Shown in pieces: positions 34,179-44,718 of a stretch of 64,000 nucleotides of DNA (positions are counted from its first letter, which is position 1; each line of letters opens with the position of its first letter). Source of the DNA: Gracilimonas mengyeensis (GTDB lineage Bacteria > Bacteroidota > Rhodothermia > Balneolales > Balneolaceae); NCBI RefSeq assembly GCF_900182705.1, contig NZ_FXTP01000012.1:62001-126000 (forward strand). The letters are read 5' to 3'. The notes beneath the pieces were generated by a model, which saw only the letters and a program-made list of their open reading frames with translations, did no database searches and was not told the origin of the DNA. The position numbers were made by a program, and so were the translations under genes.

Positions 34179-37142
34179 TTAGAAATTCACTGACAAGCCA
34201 AACATTATTTGGCGCTGCTGTAAAAAGTTTGCAGGGTTTAAATACGAGGGAATACCTCCTCCTCCAGGGCCCAAATATCTTGGGTCTCTGGAACTGTTGG
34301 GCATGTCGTATGAGCGGTCATCTCTTAATGCGATCAACGATTCCGTGTCTGATGGATATTGATCTTTGTAGGCTTTACCGGTTACAGGATTTACAATGGC
34401 TGCATTCTCATTGTTTAGGAGGTTAGAGATCTCAAGAAATGCCGATATTTCAGTATCTGCCACAGTAAACCATTTTCGGAAATTTAAATCCATATAGAAC
34501 CACCAAGGTCCAGTTTCGCTAAATTCAAGTGCTGGATCTTGTACTCGCTCATAAATTGGGCGCCAATTTTGTTCCCCAGAAACCGGATTCCGCGAAAATC
34601 CCTGAAACTCTTGTGGGGTATACCGGATTCCACTTCTTGCTACAGCTGAAAGAAACAGTCGCATTTGATTTAAAGGAGCCAAACCAAACAGAGGTTCCGG
34701 ACGATCATAAGTTAGTGTAATATTACCTTTAATATCCCAAGGGCGATCCCAAGCCAGCGGTGTTTCAACATTGCTGCCAATTAGCTGTTCCCCGGTAATA
34801 TCTTGCAAATTGTCGTTGTTGGTTGAACTCAATCCTTCTGCTCTTGAGTAGGTTATCCCAATTTGTCCTTGGGCCCAATCTTGATAACGTTTAATATAGG
34901 TAAGTTCCACTCCCCGAGAACGTGCATAATCTCCATTGATGCGAAATGCCCTGTTCACAGGACGACCGGTAGGATCATCAACGACAATAGTTTGGGTGGT
35001 CACAAAATCATATTTGTCTCGCCAAAAAGCCGTTACATTCAGTGCATCATTGGCTGTTATTTGGTTACGCAGCCCAATTTCATAAGAAATATCTACCTCT
35101 GGGTTGAGGTTTGGGTTTCCTAAATCAGGCAGAGCAGATTGATTCTGATAAAAGGGGTCTAAACTGGAATATACATAGGTTGGATGGGGTACCCTTGTTG
35201 AATGCCCGTAATTAAAAAACAACACCTGATTTTCGCGAACAGGGAAGCTTACCCTGATTTTGGGCAAAATGCGTGTTTTAAAACGCATACCAAACAATTT
35301 TTGGGTATCCTCTTTGTACTCATCCCTCACAAAATCAGGAATAGGAGCCTGTGGATTATTCACCAAGTCATCTACATACTTGCCCGGTGCCCAATATTCA
35401 AAACGTAAGCCTACGTCTGCAATTAATCCCTGGTATCGTATTTTATCGGTTATGTATAAAGCACCTCTTTTGGGTTTTACCCGCCATGCATCAAACCTTT
35501 CACCTACTCTTAGTGTTTCTGAAAATTCACCGGGGGCAATCTCTATGGGAGCACCTACCCAAGGGCGCGTTATATCTATCCATTGATAGTCATTAAATTT
35601 CATTTCAAACCCAACAGTCAACTGGTTGTTTCGGTCTCCGAAAAACTGATTAAATGATCCTCTGGCTACCACTTCTTCCGCAAAATGATCATGCCATAGT
35701 GTGGCTATACCTCCATTATTGATGAAACCCGAGCCCGGTAGTATATAAGCATATCCGTAAGGCTGGGTTCCTTGAAATTCGCTGGCCGGATAGGTTTGTA
35801 TACTCTGTGGATCAAATTCACCATCAACAATGGAGGGACGCCAGTCCCTTCCATTAGCATCTGCCCGTAATCGAGTAAATAAGCGACTTATTTGTACATC
35901 ATAAAAAGAACGATCGGAAAGAGTTTGTGTCCATTTCAGGTAGCTTAGGTTACTGTCATGTGTATAGGTGTTGGCATTATCCAGATCTTGTTGAAATGGG
36001 AATTGATAACCAGGACGAATTTGCACATCATTTCCTGTGATCTGCAGCATTCGTGTATTTTGATTGACGGTAAGCGAACGTTGATAAGCCGCTTCAAGCC
36101 GCATTCCCGACTTAATTTTGTAAGTCAACTTCATCATTCCATTCCATCGATTATCTTGGCGGGGCGAAAAGAAATTATCTCCTACTATAGATGACTGAAC
36201 TTGGTCGGCCGAGGTTTTAGTAAATTCGTTGCTTAGTGATGCCTGCCCACTGAAATAGAAATACATATCCCCAGGAATATTTATTTCCAAAGCCGGTAAT
36301 ATTGCCGATGTAATTGGCTCAGGGCCACCTAAATTTAATTCATAAATATCCTGGTAAAAATTACTTTGGCGATCATTGTCTTGTCCAAAATTATCTCTTT
36401 TGTGGGTAAATGAACCTTCCAATTCATCAGAACCATCTCTGGTTTGAACTGAAACCACACCTGAGGTGACATCTCCATGTTCTGCACCTACTCCTCCGGT
36501 TGTAACTTCTACGTTAGAATAAGCATTGGCTCCTAAATCAAGGCCAAAGCCGGTGCCAGCTAAAGGGTCTTGAGCGGAAACACCATCTACTACATAGCCC
36601 GTCTCGTAAGCACGCCCGCCCTTAATATATATACCTGTAGGATCCTGAATTACACCGGCTTGCATACCTACTACATCATCAATCTTTCGTACAGGAGCGG
36701 CTTCAATTTGCTCCCTGCTTACTGTAGTAGCTGAAGAAGATTTCTCTACGTCAAATATTGGTGCTTCACCTACAATGGTAAGTTCCTCATCAGAAGAGTA
36801 TACCTGAGGGTTCAATTCTGCATTTAGTTCAGTAGTTTCTCCAGAGTTTACCTGTATACCTGTAAACAGTTTACCTTCAAAACCTACATATCTTATTTCA
36901 ATAGAATATTCGCCAGGCCTGATATTGGTTATTTTATACTTTCCATCCAAGTTGGTAGAGGCTCCAAGTGCAGATCCTCGAACAATTACATTAACCCCTA
37001 TCAGTGGCTCACCGGTTTCTGCTTCTATTACTTGTCCTTCAATGACACCGCGATCTTGTGCCGTGGTATACGGCACCAACCCAACAACAAAAATAGCTGT
37101 TAATAGTGCTTTAAGTATGTACTGTATCATATTTTGCATCAA
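34179..37142 (-). CDS. TonB-dependent receptor of the surface operon
   Basis: 987 residues. Signal peptide ending PYTTAQ (about 29), carboxypeptidase-like domain (VIEGQVIEAETGEPLIGVNV, about 33-115). The plug (about 135-245) has GVIQDPTGIYIKGGRAYETGYVVDGVSAQDP and ends VVSVQTRDGSDE. A barrel follows, ending MFGLSVNF. The plug opening SATTVSREQIEAAPVRKIDDV is typical of the OMP receptors that occur with PorV-like and NHL proteins in this group. It lies 7 bp from the PorV-like gene. Substrate unknown. Confidence 0.88.
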   Translation of the reverse strand: MMQNMIQYILKALLTAIFVVGLVPYTTAQDRGVIEGQVIEAETGEPLIGVNVIVRGSALGASTNLDGKYKITNIRPGEYSIEIRYVGFEGKLFTGIQVNSGETTELNAELNPQVYSSDEELTIVGEAPIFDVEKSSSATTVSREQIEAAPVRKIDDVVGMQAGVIQDPTGIYIKGGRAYETGYVVDGVSAQDPLAGTGFGLDLGANAYSNVEVTTGGVGAEHGDVTSGVVSVQTRDGSDELEGSFTHKRDNFGQDNDRQSNFYQDIYELNLGGPEPITSAILPALEINIPGDMYFYFSGQASLSNEFTKTSADQVQSSIVGDNFFSPRQDNRWNGMMKLTYKIKSGMRLEAAYQRSLTVNQNTRMLQITGNDVQIRPGYQFPFQQDLDNANTYTHDSNLSYLKWTQTLSDRSFYDVQISRLFTRLRADANGRDWRPSIVDGEFDPQSIQTYPASEFQGTQPYGYAYILPGSGFINNGGIATLWHDHFAEEVVARGSFNQFFGDRNNQLTVGFEMKFNDYQWIDITRPWVGAPIEIAPGEFSETLRVGERFDAWRVKPKRGALYITDKIRYQGLIADVGLRFEYWAPGKYVDDLVNNPQAPIPDFVRDEYKEDTQKLFGMRFKTRILPKIRVSFPVRENQVLFFNYGHSTRVPHPTYVYSSLDPFYQNQSALPDLGNPNLNPEVDISYEIGLRNQITANDALNVTAFWRDKYDFVTTQTIVVDDPTGRPVNRAFRINGDYARSRGVELTYIKRYQDWAQGQIGITYSRAEGLSSTNNDNLQDITGEQLIGSNVETPLAWDRPWDIKGNITLTYDRPEPLFGLAPLNQMRLFLSAVARSGIRYTPQEFQGFSRNPVSGEQNWRPIYERVQDPALEFSETGPWWFYMDLNFRKWFTVADTEISAFLEISNLLNNENAAIVNPVTGKAYKDQYPSDTESLIALRDDRSYDMPNSSRDPRYLGPGGGGIPSYLNPANFLQQRQIMFGLSVNF

Positions 37143-37155
37143 TCTGTTCAGTTAT

Positions 37156-38655
37156 TTATTGGCACGCACCATTAAAACACAATTCTTGGTTGATAAACTG
37201 ATTTAAAAGTTCGGTTACGTTATCATATCCATCTACGTTCGATAATGGTATCCCAAAATAAATCATGTTTTCCTCCGGATTTTTCAAAGCTATAGTATTA
37301 GGTGCGTCATAGTCCTCAAACCCACTAATAGTCCGCATTTTAATATCTGCTTGATAAAGCGCATCAGCGGCTGAAATTACTTGAAACCCATAAATATTGA
37401 TCTCGCTTTGCGTAATCTGTAAAGTTGGAAAGCTACCAGCTGCCACTGGCGTTATTTCACTGTTTCGGATTATATATGGACCATCACCACGCCCATCATC
37501 ACCGGTATAACTGGTAAATGAATCGATGGGTAAAAAGTTGAGCAATGGATCTGTTTCAGAAATACGGCTTGATGGAGCATTGATGAATAGCGTCCCCTCC
37601 GCATTAAAGAATTGTTGAAGCATTTCCTGGGCATAAGTCAAATTTCGATTTAGACTATTTGAGATCCAATAAATATGGTCCCATTGCACCATAGTATTTT
37701 GCAGTACCGGATCGATAACATTTGGCAAGTTTTCTGAAAGGCGTACTTTACCATCTGTTCCAAATTCTCCACCGCTAATATCCCAGGTATCAAAATTAGT
37801 AAGCCCTATTTCAGCAAGCTTTTGCTTATGATATCTAATAGTTTCCTTGTTGATAGCACCAGCGAAATCATATATTATCAATATATTGGATTGTTGTTTT
37901 TTCACGAACCACCTTAAGGTATCAACTGAACTAACTGCGCCCGCTTCATCCACGGTTCGTACATAAAACATGTTTTCAGCATTTTGATTAATGCCTTCAA
38001 TGCTAATTCCTGTTTGGCGGTAACTTCTTCCCTGATAAACTTGACTACTCTGCTCACCTATCTCTAATGAAATAAAGACCTCATCATTTTCCTCCAGAGG
38101 AATCTCCGTCCATGTACCATTAGTGTCGTTAAAGGCAATTTCGGTGCGGTCTATATTTATAAAGCCATCGGGATCACTTACTACCCAGCCAAAACTGGCT
38201 ATACTATAAGTAGTATCCGGCACAGATTCAGTAGATACAATCTGTACAGTAGGCGGAGTATTTTTAATTGGGAAAACCACTCGTGCTCCCTTAGGATCCT
38301 TAAGCCCTTGGTTATCTACAGCACGTACTTTAAATAGCACATCATCAAAAGCCTGCCCCGGCGTAATAGGAAGTATAAAAGTACTGTCGGTACGTTCTGT
38401 ATACCCCCAATTATCTTCTGTAGTATCACCAATGGCATATTCGAACCCTTGGATATAACCATCCGGATCATCCCCCCACCAGCTAATGGTTATTTGACTC
38501 GACAGCCTGTTATCATCAGGGCGGTTTATCTCCTGAACTGTCAAATAGGTTTTTGGGGGCTGATTTTCATTTTTCTCACCAGTGATTCCAGAATCGCAAC
38601 CGGCAAAAATAACACCAGCTAAAATAAAAAATATTATATACTTGGAGCTGTACAT
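37156..38655 (-). CDS. Lipoprotein with fibronectin III-like domains
   Basis: 499 residues. The signal sequence IIFFILAGVIFAGC places the lipid-anchored Cys at about 19. Residues about 35-125 (PPKTYLTVQEINRPD, then ITISWWGDDPDGYIQGFEYAI) and about 130-250 (PPTVQIVSTESVPD, SFGWVVSDPDGFINIDRTEIAF) form two FnIII-like beta-sandwich units. The C-terminal half (QSNILIIYDFAGAINKETI..., IYWISNSLNRNLTYAQEML) looks like an alpha/beta domain of the ThuA/GATase-like type, which I cannot name with certainty. Located 13 bp upstream of the TonB receptor in the operon. Confidence 0.6.
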   Translation of the reverse strand: MYSSKYIIFFILAGVIFAGCDSGITGEKNENQPPKTYLTVQEINRPDDNRLSSQITISWWGDDPDGYIQGFEYAIGDTTEDNWGYTERTDSTFILPITPGQAFDDVLFKVRAVDNQGLKDPKGARVVFPIKNTPPTVQIVSTESVPDTTYSIASFGWVVSDPDGFINIDRTEIAFNDTNGTWTEIPLEENDEVFISLEIGEQSSQVYQGRSYRQTGISIEGINQNAENMFYVRTVDEAGAVSSVDTLRWFVKKQQSNILIIYDFAGAINKETIRYHKQKLAEIGLTNFDTWDISGGEFGTDGKVRLSENLPNVIDPVLQNTMVQWDHIYWISNSLNRNLTYAQEMLQQFFNAEGTLFINAPSSRISETDPLLNFLPIDSFTSYTGDDGRGDGPYIIRNSEITPVAAGSFPTLQITQSEINIYGFQVISAADALYQADIKMRTISGFEDYDAPNTIALKNPEENMIYFGIPLSNVDGYDNVTELLNQFINQELCFNGACQ

Positions 38656-38734
38656 TTGATCTTTTTAATTCACAAAATAAATAGAATAGGAATGAGGAGT
38701 ATTCCATCCCCATTCCAGTTTTTTAAATACTTTT

Positions 38735-41425
38735 TTATTTAATCAACATCATTTTTCGAGTGCTGGCAAATGAACCTGCTTTTATTTGATACACGTACAT
38801 GCCACTTGCCAATCGAGTGGCATCAAAATTAAGTGAATGTGTGCCGGCAGTCATTCTATCGTTCATAATGGTAGCAACTCGTCTACCCAGCATGTCATAA
38901 ACATGTAACTCAACTTGTGTGGCTTCGGGTAAATCGAAGGTAATTTTTGTAGTTGGGTTAAAGGGATTAGGATAATTTTGCTTCAGATCATAGGTCTGAG
39001 GTATGCCACCTTCCATTTCGTTAGATACAGGGCCGCCTTTTTCTAACGTAAGAGTGTAATAAAGTGGAGTAAATGAGTTGGTTTCAATCTCATAACCTTG
39101 AGAAACAGCAAGAGTATCAGCGCCATCACTGATACGTACGTTCCACAAGAAGTCTTCACTTTCTCCCTCATTAAGACCAAGGTTTTCCAGCAGACCGTCC
39201 ACGGTTTCATATGGAAGAGTAGCTTGAGCCGCTGCACCTTCGTCATCAGAAGTTACCGCAATAATTTCGGTTGTATCAGCAGCTGAATAGAGCACCCATT
39301 CATAGGTAACATTATTGCCATCAAAATCTTGTGAGGCTTGCCAAGTTGCTTCAACGTCTGAAGTTACCGTTACTTCAGCATTATCGCTGGGCGATTCCAG
39401 ACTAAAATCAGTACGCGGATATGTCCAGTTATCTCCTGTGATATCTTCCAGGCTGCGCAATACTAATTTGGGATCACCAAATGAATACTGTAAGAAACCT
39501 TTCACCTCATCAATCTGGGCACCTACTTTCACGTACTCGTTTAAAGTAGAACTAATGTCTGGTGAGCCGAAGTCAAAGTCATCGTTTATTCTCAAACCTT
39601 CACCGGCCTCAAGTGTATCTACCGAGGCATCGCCACCTTGGCGGGAACCAATTTCCCATTCACCATAGTCGCTACCGCCATCTGCTTGGTTCGTAGTTAC
39701 TTTAACATCAGAGAAGCTTAAAAACACACCTTCATATTCTTCTATTCCCGGAATACTTGTTACATCTTGTGTTAATACCGAAACTGCAAGAGTATCTACT
39801 TGGGTATTCGCTTGGTCAAGTACAGAAAAATCGTTTAATGTAGCTACGGTAAGTCCATAGTTTTCAAAAACAGTTAATTCATTTATTTGAATTCGGTCGC
39901 CCCTTTCAAGAATTCCGGTATTATCATCAATCTCCACAAAAATACCAGACCATTTGGCCGCACGGTCTTGTATGGCTATAAAACCATCATCAGCAGCACC
40001 AGCGGCAACAGTAGCGGTTATATCGGTTGGCACAACACCTTTATCTGCCAGAGAACTAGCTCCAATACCACCATCTGTTGTTCTTTGTACTAATTCAATG
40101 CTGTTAACTGCATCATCCAGAACAAAAAATCCTTCATTACCAGAAGTAGGATACCGCCCGGTTAATCCATCATCTGAATAAATCTCAAAATAGTACGACA
40201 CAGCTGTAAATTCTGGGAAGGCAGGAAGCGATCCAGTAAATTCTTCATTATTACTTGTGTCTAAAACATAACTGCTATCTTGTGTTCCGGCTTGGTAAAA
40301 TACTTTTACGGAGTCAATTCCAACATCCCCTACAGGACCTTCAGCCGTAAGCGAAAATGAAACTTCAACTCCACTTCCTACAATGGAAGTATCTGGCGTG
40401 GCAGTAAAACTGGTAGCTACCGGAGGAAGACCGGTGATCTCAAAATCATTGGGCCACTCAAAACCATTTTCACCATCTACTAACCTGATATCTTCTCCTG
40501 CTGAGTTTTGGCGCCACAAAACTCCATCTTCAAACGGATTAATGCTCCAAAGTTCTTCTGCACTTGGTGCAAGAACCCCGTCCGGATCATCGCCACTAAG
40601 GGTAAGAAAACCACTTACATTAGCCAGTGCCCCAACCGGTGGCTCAAAATCACCATCTTCAGCTCTTCGCCAGTTGTAATCATGGGTTCCTTCAACGGTA
40701 CGATATGTCGGTCTGTCGTTTCGATATCGCAGAGAAGTATCATAACCGTATATGCGGGTACCATCAGCATTTACAGAATAATCTACTCGGCTTCCCAACG
40801 ACACATTAGAGATAACACCATTACTTACTTTAATATATGAATGAGCGTAGGTTTCATAATTATCCAAGTTCATCTGGAAAGTGCCGTCATCATTGGCAAT
40901 GTTGATTTCTGTCAGGTCAACCTCCCATGGTTCCAGCAAGCCGGCGTATTCCGGGTAATCCAAGTTTACGTTCCCTACATAACTGATACCATCTGGAGCA
41001 ATTCCAAATTGAGCCCCATTGAAAAAGAAAGAAAGAGAACCGGTCAGGTTTACTATATCACCACGATTTAGGGTTTCCAGTTCTTCCATCTCATCGCTAA
41101 AGGATTCATTAATCATCATAGACATCCCTGCACGGCCTTGACTTGCCGCTGCTGTATCTATCACAAAAACTTGGATAGAGCCGATGGAATTATCAGAAGA
41201 ATTGTAACTTCTGTTTCCGGAACTACGAGGATAGCTTTGGATGACTGCAGTAATAGTTACTACCGAGTCGGCCAAAGGGTGATTAGTAACATCCGTTGCC
41301 GATTCTAATGGCTCAGGATAGGTATTGAGTTCTTTAATAGATATATGTTCCTGTGCTAATACAGGCATTGCTAATCCCGCCAGTAATAAGACGGTACTAA
41401 TACTTAATAGTAGATTTTTCTTCAT
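38735..41425 (-). CDS. Secreted protein with C-terminal type IX-style sorting domain
   Basis: 896 residues, signal peptide to about residue 24 (MPVLAQ). The C-terminal ~85 residues carry the type A sorting signature: LKQNYPNPFNPTTKITFDLP, VYDMLGRRVATI, and GMYVYQIKAG with RKMMLIK at the end. The rest contains beta-sandwich repeats (SFTATPDTSIVGSGVEVSFSL) and two segments (ITAVIQSYPRSSGN... and VPTDITATVAAGAADDGFIAIQD) of the OB-fold type seen in secreted nuclease or adhesin-like proteins. No catalytic motif is evident. Probably surface-attached via the T9SS with help from the PorV-like product. Confidence 0.75.
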   Translation of the reverse strand: MKKNLLLSISTVLLLAGLAMPVLAQEHISIKELNTYPEPLESATDVTNHPLADSVVTITAVIQSYPRSSGNRSYNSSDNSIGSIQVFVIDTAAASQGRAGMSMMINESFSDEMEELETLNRGDIVNLTGSLSFFFNGAQFGIAPDGISYVGNVNLDYPEYAGLLEPWEVDLTEINIANDDGTFQMNLDNYETYAHSYIKVSNGVISNVSLGSRVDYSVNADGTRIYGYDTSLRYRNDRPTYRTVEGTHDYNWRRAEDGDFEPPVGALANVSGFLTLSGDDPDGVLAPSAEELWSINPFEDGVLWRQNSAGEDIRLVDGENGFEWPNDFEITGLPPVATSFTATPDTSIVGSGVEVSFSLTAEGPVGDVGIDSVKVFYQAGTQDSSYVLDTSNNEEFTGSLPAFPEFTAVSYYFEIYSDDGLTGRYPTSGNEGFFVLDDAVNSIELVQRTTDGGIGASSLADKGVVPTDITATVAAGAADDGFIAIQDRAAKWSGIFVEIDDNTGILERGDRIQINELTVFENYGLTVATLNDFSVLDQANTQVDTLAVSVLTQDVTSIPGIEEYEGVFLSFSDVKVTTNQADGGSDYGEWEIGSRQGGDASVDTLEAGEGLRINDDFDFGSPDISSTLNEYVKVGAQIDEVKGFLQYSFGDPKLVLRSLEDITGDNWTYPRTDFSLESPSDNAEVTVTSDVEATWQASQDFDGNNVTYEWVLYSAADTTEIIAVTSDDEGAAAQATLPYETVDGLLENLGLNEGESEDFLWNVRISDGADTLAVSQGYEIETNSFTPLYYTLTLEKGGPVSNEMEGGIPQTYDLKQNYPNPFNPTTKITFDLPEATQVELHVYDMLGRRVATIMNDRMTAGTHSLNFDATRLASGMYVYQIKAGSFASTRKMMLIK

Positions 41426-41466
41426 TTAGTTACTGCTTTGTTGGAGTTTATGTTAGTGCGCAATAT

Positions 41467-43593
41467 TTATTTAATGATGACAAACTTGCCGGTTTGCACG
41501 GAACCACCATTCATATCTTTTACCGTATATAAATACAAACCTGAACGTAGGGTTTGATTACTCTCAGACAAAATATCCCATGCATGCTCTCCACCGGAAA
41601 AGACTCTACGCTCACCACTTCTATTTTCAAACCAGTCAATATCTCCGCGATAGGTGTCGCTGTTGTGTTCTAATTCAGCCACAATATCTCCCGCAAGGGT
41701 ATAAATACGAATCTCTGCCTTAGAGGGAAGATTGTAAAACATCATCTTTCTGTTTAACTCTCCTGCCCCGTCCCAAGCTGCATTTACACGATAAGGGTTG
41801 GGGTACACTCCAACTTTATGCTCCTTGTCATTACTGTCAAAATCCTGATTGGGTGATGTTCCTGGAAACACACGCACAGCATTTACATTAGGGCTTGTCT
41901 CAAGTGGTTCCAATTCAAATACCTCACTGCCATAATCAAAAGAGGTAACTGAAAACTGGTATTGCCATCCACTTAAAAGTCCAGTAACCTCATATTTATA
42001 CCAGTATTCTGTAGAATCACCCTCAAAGGTAACAGGCTCTTCCAGCCGCACTTCATCAAAACCGGTATTAAACCCAATATCATTACCTGGAGTATCAAAT
42101 TCTCGAATTACTCTTGGATTGGGATTTAAATCATCTCCCAGGTCGCTCCGGTATATCTTATATCCCTCAAAGTCTTGCTCACTGGTTACCGGGTCAATTG
42201 AATTTTCAGCTTTACGATCCCAATATAGCGTTACTTCGCCAGCGTTAAGCTCAAGTCGTACCGTTGGATTATCGGGAGGAGTTGGAAATATGAAACGGTC
42301 CAACGTACCTGTTTCATTGGTATCTTCCCCAGGATCAAGTTGGTTGTTATTGTTGCGGTCGTTCCCTTGTATCACTCTTAATGCAGAATTAATGGAAGAC
42401 ACCAAGTTCGTTCTCGACTCAGGGGTATCTACTTCTTTACCGGCAAGCCCCTGAAACTGATCTGGTTTTAAGGCTGCTGTAAACACAAAATAAACATCAA
42501 ACGACTCACCGGGTGCCACTTCAGGATATGGGCCAATAGAAATCATGGAAATATAATTGCCATTTGCGTCCTGCCCATCAGTTCGTAACGCCTCACGGGC
42601 CGTGCTTCCACCTTGGTTAGCATCAAAATCAAATTGTGAAGCCATTCTTTCGTAGCGATCCAAGTCGTTTTCTGGACCTCTGAAAATTCCCGTGCCCTGA
42701 CTAAACTTCCAATAGCTTGGACCTACCAATGGCGGGGTATATCCTCGCTCTTCAAGTTCTTCATTCAGTGGATGAAAAAACTCATCTCGATAAATGGAAC
42801 CTAATAATGAAATAGCTCCATAGGAATTCAAACTTGGATTGTCATTGGATCCCGCATCAAATGCATAAGTAGTGTAGAGTGAATCGAGATAACCAATCCC
42901 CCCTTTATTGAAAAAGGCCGTCCCCTGGTCTTGTGTGTTGTTAACATCACGTACAATTAAATCAGCATACATGCCTACATATACGCTGTCCCAGGTACCA
43001 CCTTGTACATTGTCATATAAATGACTGTTATTAGTAATAGTATATTTGATGACAGAAAAGTTCTCAGTAAAAGGGAAACCCCAGTTATAACTTTCCATCC
43101 GTACATCAGCACCAATAGGTTGTGTATGATTTTGAATAGGGATGGTAGTTCCAGGCACTATGATATTCCTATCGGTGTACTCTGCAATAATATCGTGGTC
43201 ACTAATCCCGGTTCCGGTTTCATTACCTCGTTCTAATAATGGAGCAGAAGCAGTAAACTCAAAACCAGAAGCCCCGGTTTGATACCCCCCTCCATCTGTT
43301 ATAGCTGCAGAAGACAAATTCATTTGACCATTTAAGTAAGCCCCAACCCAAATTCCCGCTTCAAACAAATGTTCGGTACCTGTGTTTGCCGGATACCTCA
43401 TACTGGCTCCACTTTGAGGATTATTCCGGACATCGGCTTTACCGATTATACCATAATTTGAAATTGAGAGTCTCAAATCTCCCCCTTCTGTTTCTAATCT
43501 CTCATAAGGGAATTGAGCTAAAACATCCGTACTTGAAATCGATACAAAAAACAGAATGGATATTACGGTTAAACCGTATCGGGTAATTTTCAT
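41467..43593 (-). CDS. Large secreted protein with PNPYR/FlgD-like C-terminal domain
   Basis: 708 residues with a signal peptide (to about 27, TDVLAQ). It has the family hallmarks of long secreted proteins in Balneolota, Rhodothermia and Ignavibacteria: FEAGIWVGAYLNGQ near the N-terminus, then a fibronectin-like segment. The ending VGVYPNPYRVNAAWDG, MMFYNLPSKAEIRIYTLAGDIVAEL and LYLYTVKDMNGG is a FlgD-like/T9SS type A-like domain. First gene of the operon, 41 bp before the 896-residue gene. Function unknown; probably surface-exposed. Confidence 0.65.
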   Translation of the reverse strand: MKITRYGLTVISILFFVSISSTDVLAQFPYERLETEGGDLRLSISNYGIIGKADVRNNPQSGASMRYPANTGTEHLFEAGIWVGAYLNGQMNLSSAAITDGGGYQTGASGFEFTASAPLLERGNETGTGISDHDIIAEYTDRNIIVPGTTIPIQNHTQPIGADVRMESYNWGFPFTENFSVIKYTITNNSHLYDNVQGGTWDSVYVGMYADLIVRDVNNTQDQGTAFFNKGGIGYLDSLYTTYAFDAGSNDNPSLNSYGAISLLGSIYRDEFFHPLNEELEERGYTPPLVGPSYWKFSQGTGIFRGPENDLDRYERMASQFDFDANQGGSTAREALRTDGQDANGNYISMISIGPYPEVAPGESFDVYFVFTAALKPDQFQGLAGKEVDTPESRTNLVSSINSALRVIQGNDRNNNNQLDPGEDTNETGTLDRFIFPTPPDNPTVRLELNAGEVTLYWDRKAENSIDPVTSEQDFEGYKIYRSDLGDDLNPNPRVIREFDTPGNDIGFNTGFDEVRLEEPVTFEGDSTEYWYKYEVTGLLSGWQYQFSVTSFDYGSEVFELEPLETSPNVNAVRVFPGTSPNQDFDSNDKEHKVGVYPNPYRVNAAWDGAGELNRKMMFYNLPSKAEIRIYTLAGDIVAELEHNSDTYRGDIDWFENRSGERRVFSGGEHAWDILSESNQTLRSGLYLYTVKDMNGGSVQTGKFVIIK

Positions 43594-43681
43594 ACTAAAA
43601 TCGCTAACAGGGTTTTTTGGGCCTCAAAAGATAGCAATAAAGCTGGCCAAGCGTATAGCGAATACAGCTTTTAACACTAAC

Positions 43682-44377
43682 TTAATATGGGGCTCCACTC
43701 AAAAAATTTTCGTAGAAGTGCTTGATCACTTCCTGGCTGATCCTTAGATAATAAAGGAATACAATAATACTGAAAATGCACTGTAATTGGAAAACCCCAA
43801 ATTGACGATACTTGCGCGTGGAGGTAACCACTGCTTCTTCGGCAATCGAAAATTGAGCATATTTCTTGAGCCTTGTCACTATTTCCTGATCTTCCATCAC
43901 CAGTAAATCCTCCCGAAATCCCCCTGCTCTCTCAAACAGCTCTTTTTCCGCAAATAGACTTTGGTCCCCAAACCGGAAAACATCCAGGTCAAAGCGCGTA
44001 AACCAGCTATAAAATTTCAGGGCAGGATGATCCCAGTCAAACTTTAACCGAAAACAGCCTGCCGCAGCCCCCTCGTTCAGCATTCGCTTAATAACCGCCC
44101 CAAAATTCTCTGGAGGATACGTATCCGCATGCAAAAAATAGAGCACCTCTCCGCTGGCCATTTTGGCTCCATAATTCATTTGCGGGGCCCGGCCTTTTTG
44201 GGGGGATGTATAGACGAAAGCCCCGGCTTTTTCAGCCACCTGGCGGGTTTCATCCGTGCTGCCCCCGTCAATCACCAGAATTTCGGTTTTATAATCGCCC
44301 CTGTTTTGCTGTAAACACCGCACCAGTTTTCCGATGGAATCCGCTTCGTTGTATGCAGGAATGATGATGCTTAACAC
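43682..44377 (-). CDS. Glycosyltransferase, family 2 (TIGR04283-like)
   Basis: 231 residues, a compact GT-A fold. SIIIPAYNEADSIGKLV at the start, ILVIDGGSTDETRQVA, and YFLHADTYPP (DxD-type metal site) are clear. FRFGDQSLFAEKELFERAGGF and LVMEDQEIVTRLKK complete the pattern. The closest subgroup I recognise is the TIGR04283 group, sometimes tied to arsenosugar biosynthesis. No arsenic gene is nearby, so the acceptor is unknown. A C-terminal hydrophobic stretch (about 199-213) may attach it to the membrane. Confidence 0.82.
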   Translation of the reverse strand: MLSIIIPAYNEADSIGKLVRCLQQNRGDYKTEILVIDGGSTDETRQVAEKAGAFVYTSPQKGRAPQMNYGAKMASGEVLYFLHADTYPPENFGAVIKRMLNEGAAAGCFRLKFDWDHPALKFYSWFTRFDLDVFRFGDQSLFAEKELFERAGGFREDLLVMEDQEIVTRLKKYAQFSIAEEAVVTSTRKYRQFGVFQLQCIFSIIVFLYYLRISQEVIKHFYENFLSGAPY

Positions 44378-44384
44378 TGAGTGA

Positions 44385-44442
44385 TTAGGTTTTAGGTGTT
44401 AGGTTTTAGGTTTTAGGGCAAGTGGCAAGTGGCAAGTGGCAA
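44385..44442. repeat. Simple tandem repeats TTAGGTTTTAGG and GGCAAGT
   Basis: An array built on TTAGGTTTTAGG runs from 44385 to 44417, then GGCAAGT is repeated three and a half times to 44442. They directly follow the start codon of the glycosyltransferase gene on its 5' side. Slippage-prone sequence in a non-coding 341-bp gap. Confidence 0.75.
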
Positions 44443-44481
44443 ATGAGTCAGATTCTACGATATTTATTATAGCAGATATTC

Positions 44482-44610
44482 GACCTCATCTGTCTTCTCC
44501 TTGTCAAGGAGAAGGACTCCTGAATGAAAGTATTTACAGTTTTAAAGATCATATCAGTGAAAGGGAATGATACTTCCTCCCCTTGTGAAGGAGAGGGTTG
44601 AGGTGAGGTC
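44482..44610 (-). repeat. 129-bp palindromic element, copy A
   Basis: Terminal inverted repeats GACCTCA/TGAGGTC with two internal hairpins, TTCTCCTTG-TCAAGGAGAAG and CCTCCCCTTGTGAAGGAGAGG. It has exactly the length of copies B and C, which lie in opposite orientation. Non-coding. It is upstream of the glycosyltransferase and downstream of the ABC-F gene. Confidence 0.75.
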
Positions 44611-44718
44611 GGAGTATATGGTTGGAAACGATAAGAAATCTGATAAGTCATTTTAGGTCATATATACATCATTCCGTAATCTTACTTCTTTAATTTTAAA
44701 TCTTGAATCTTCAATCCC

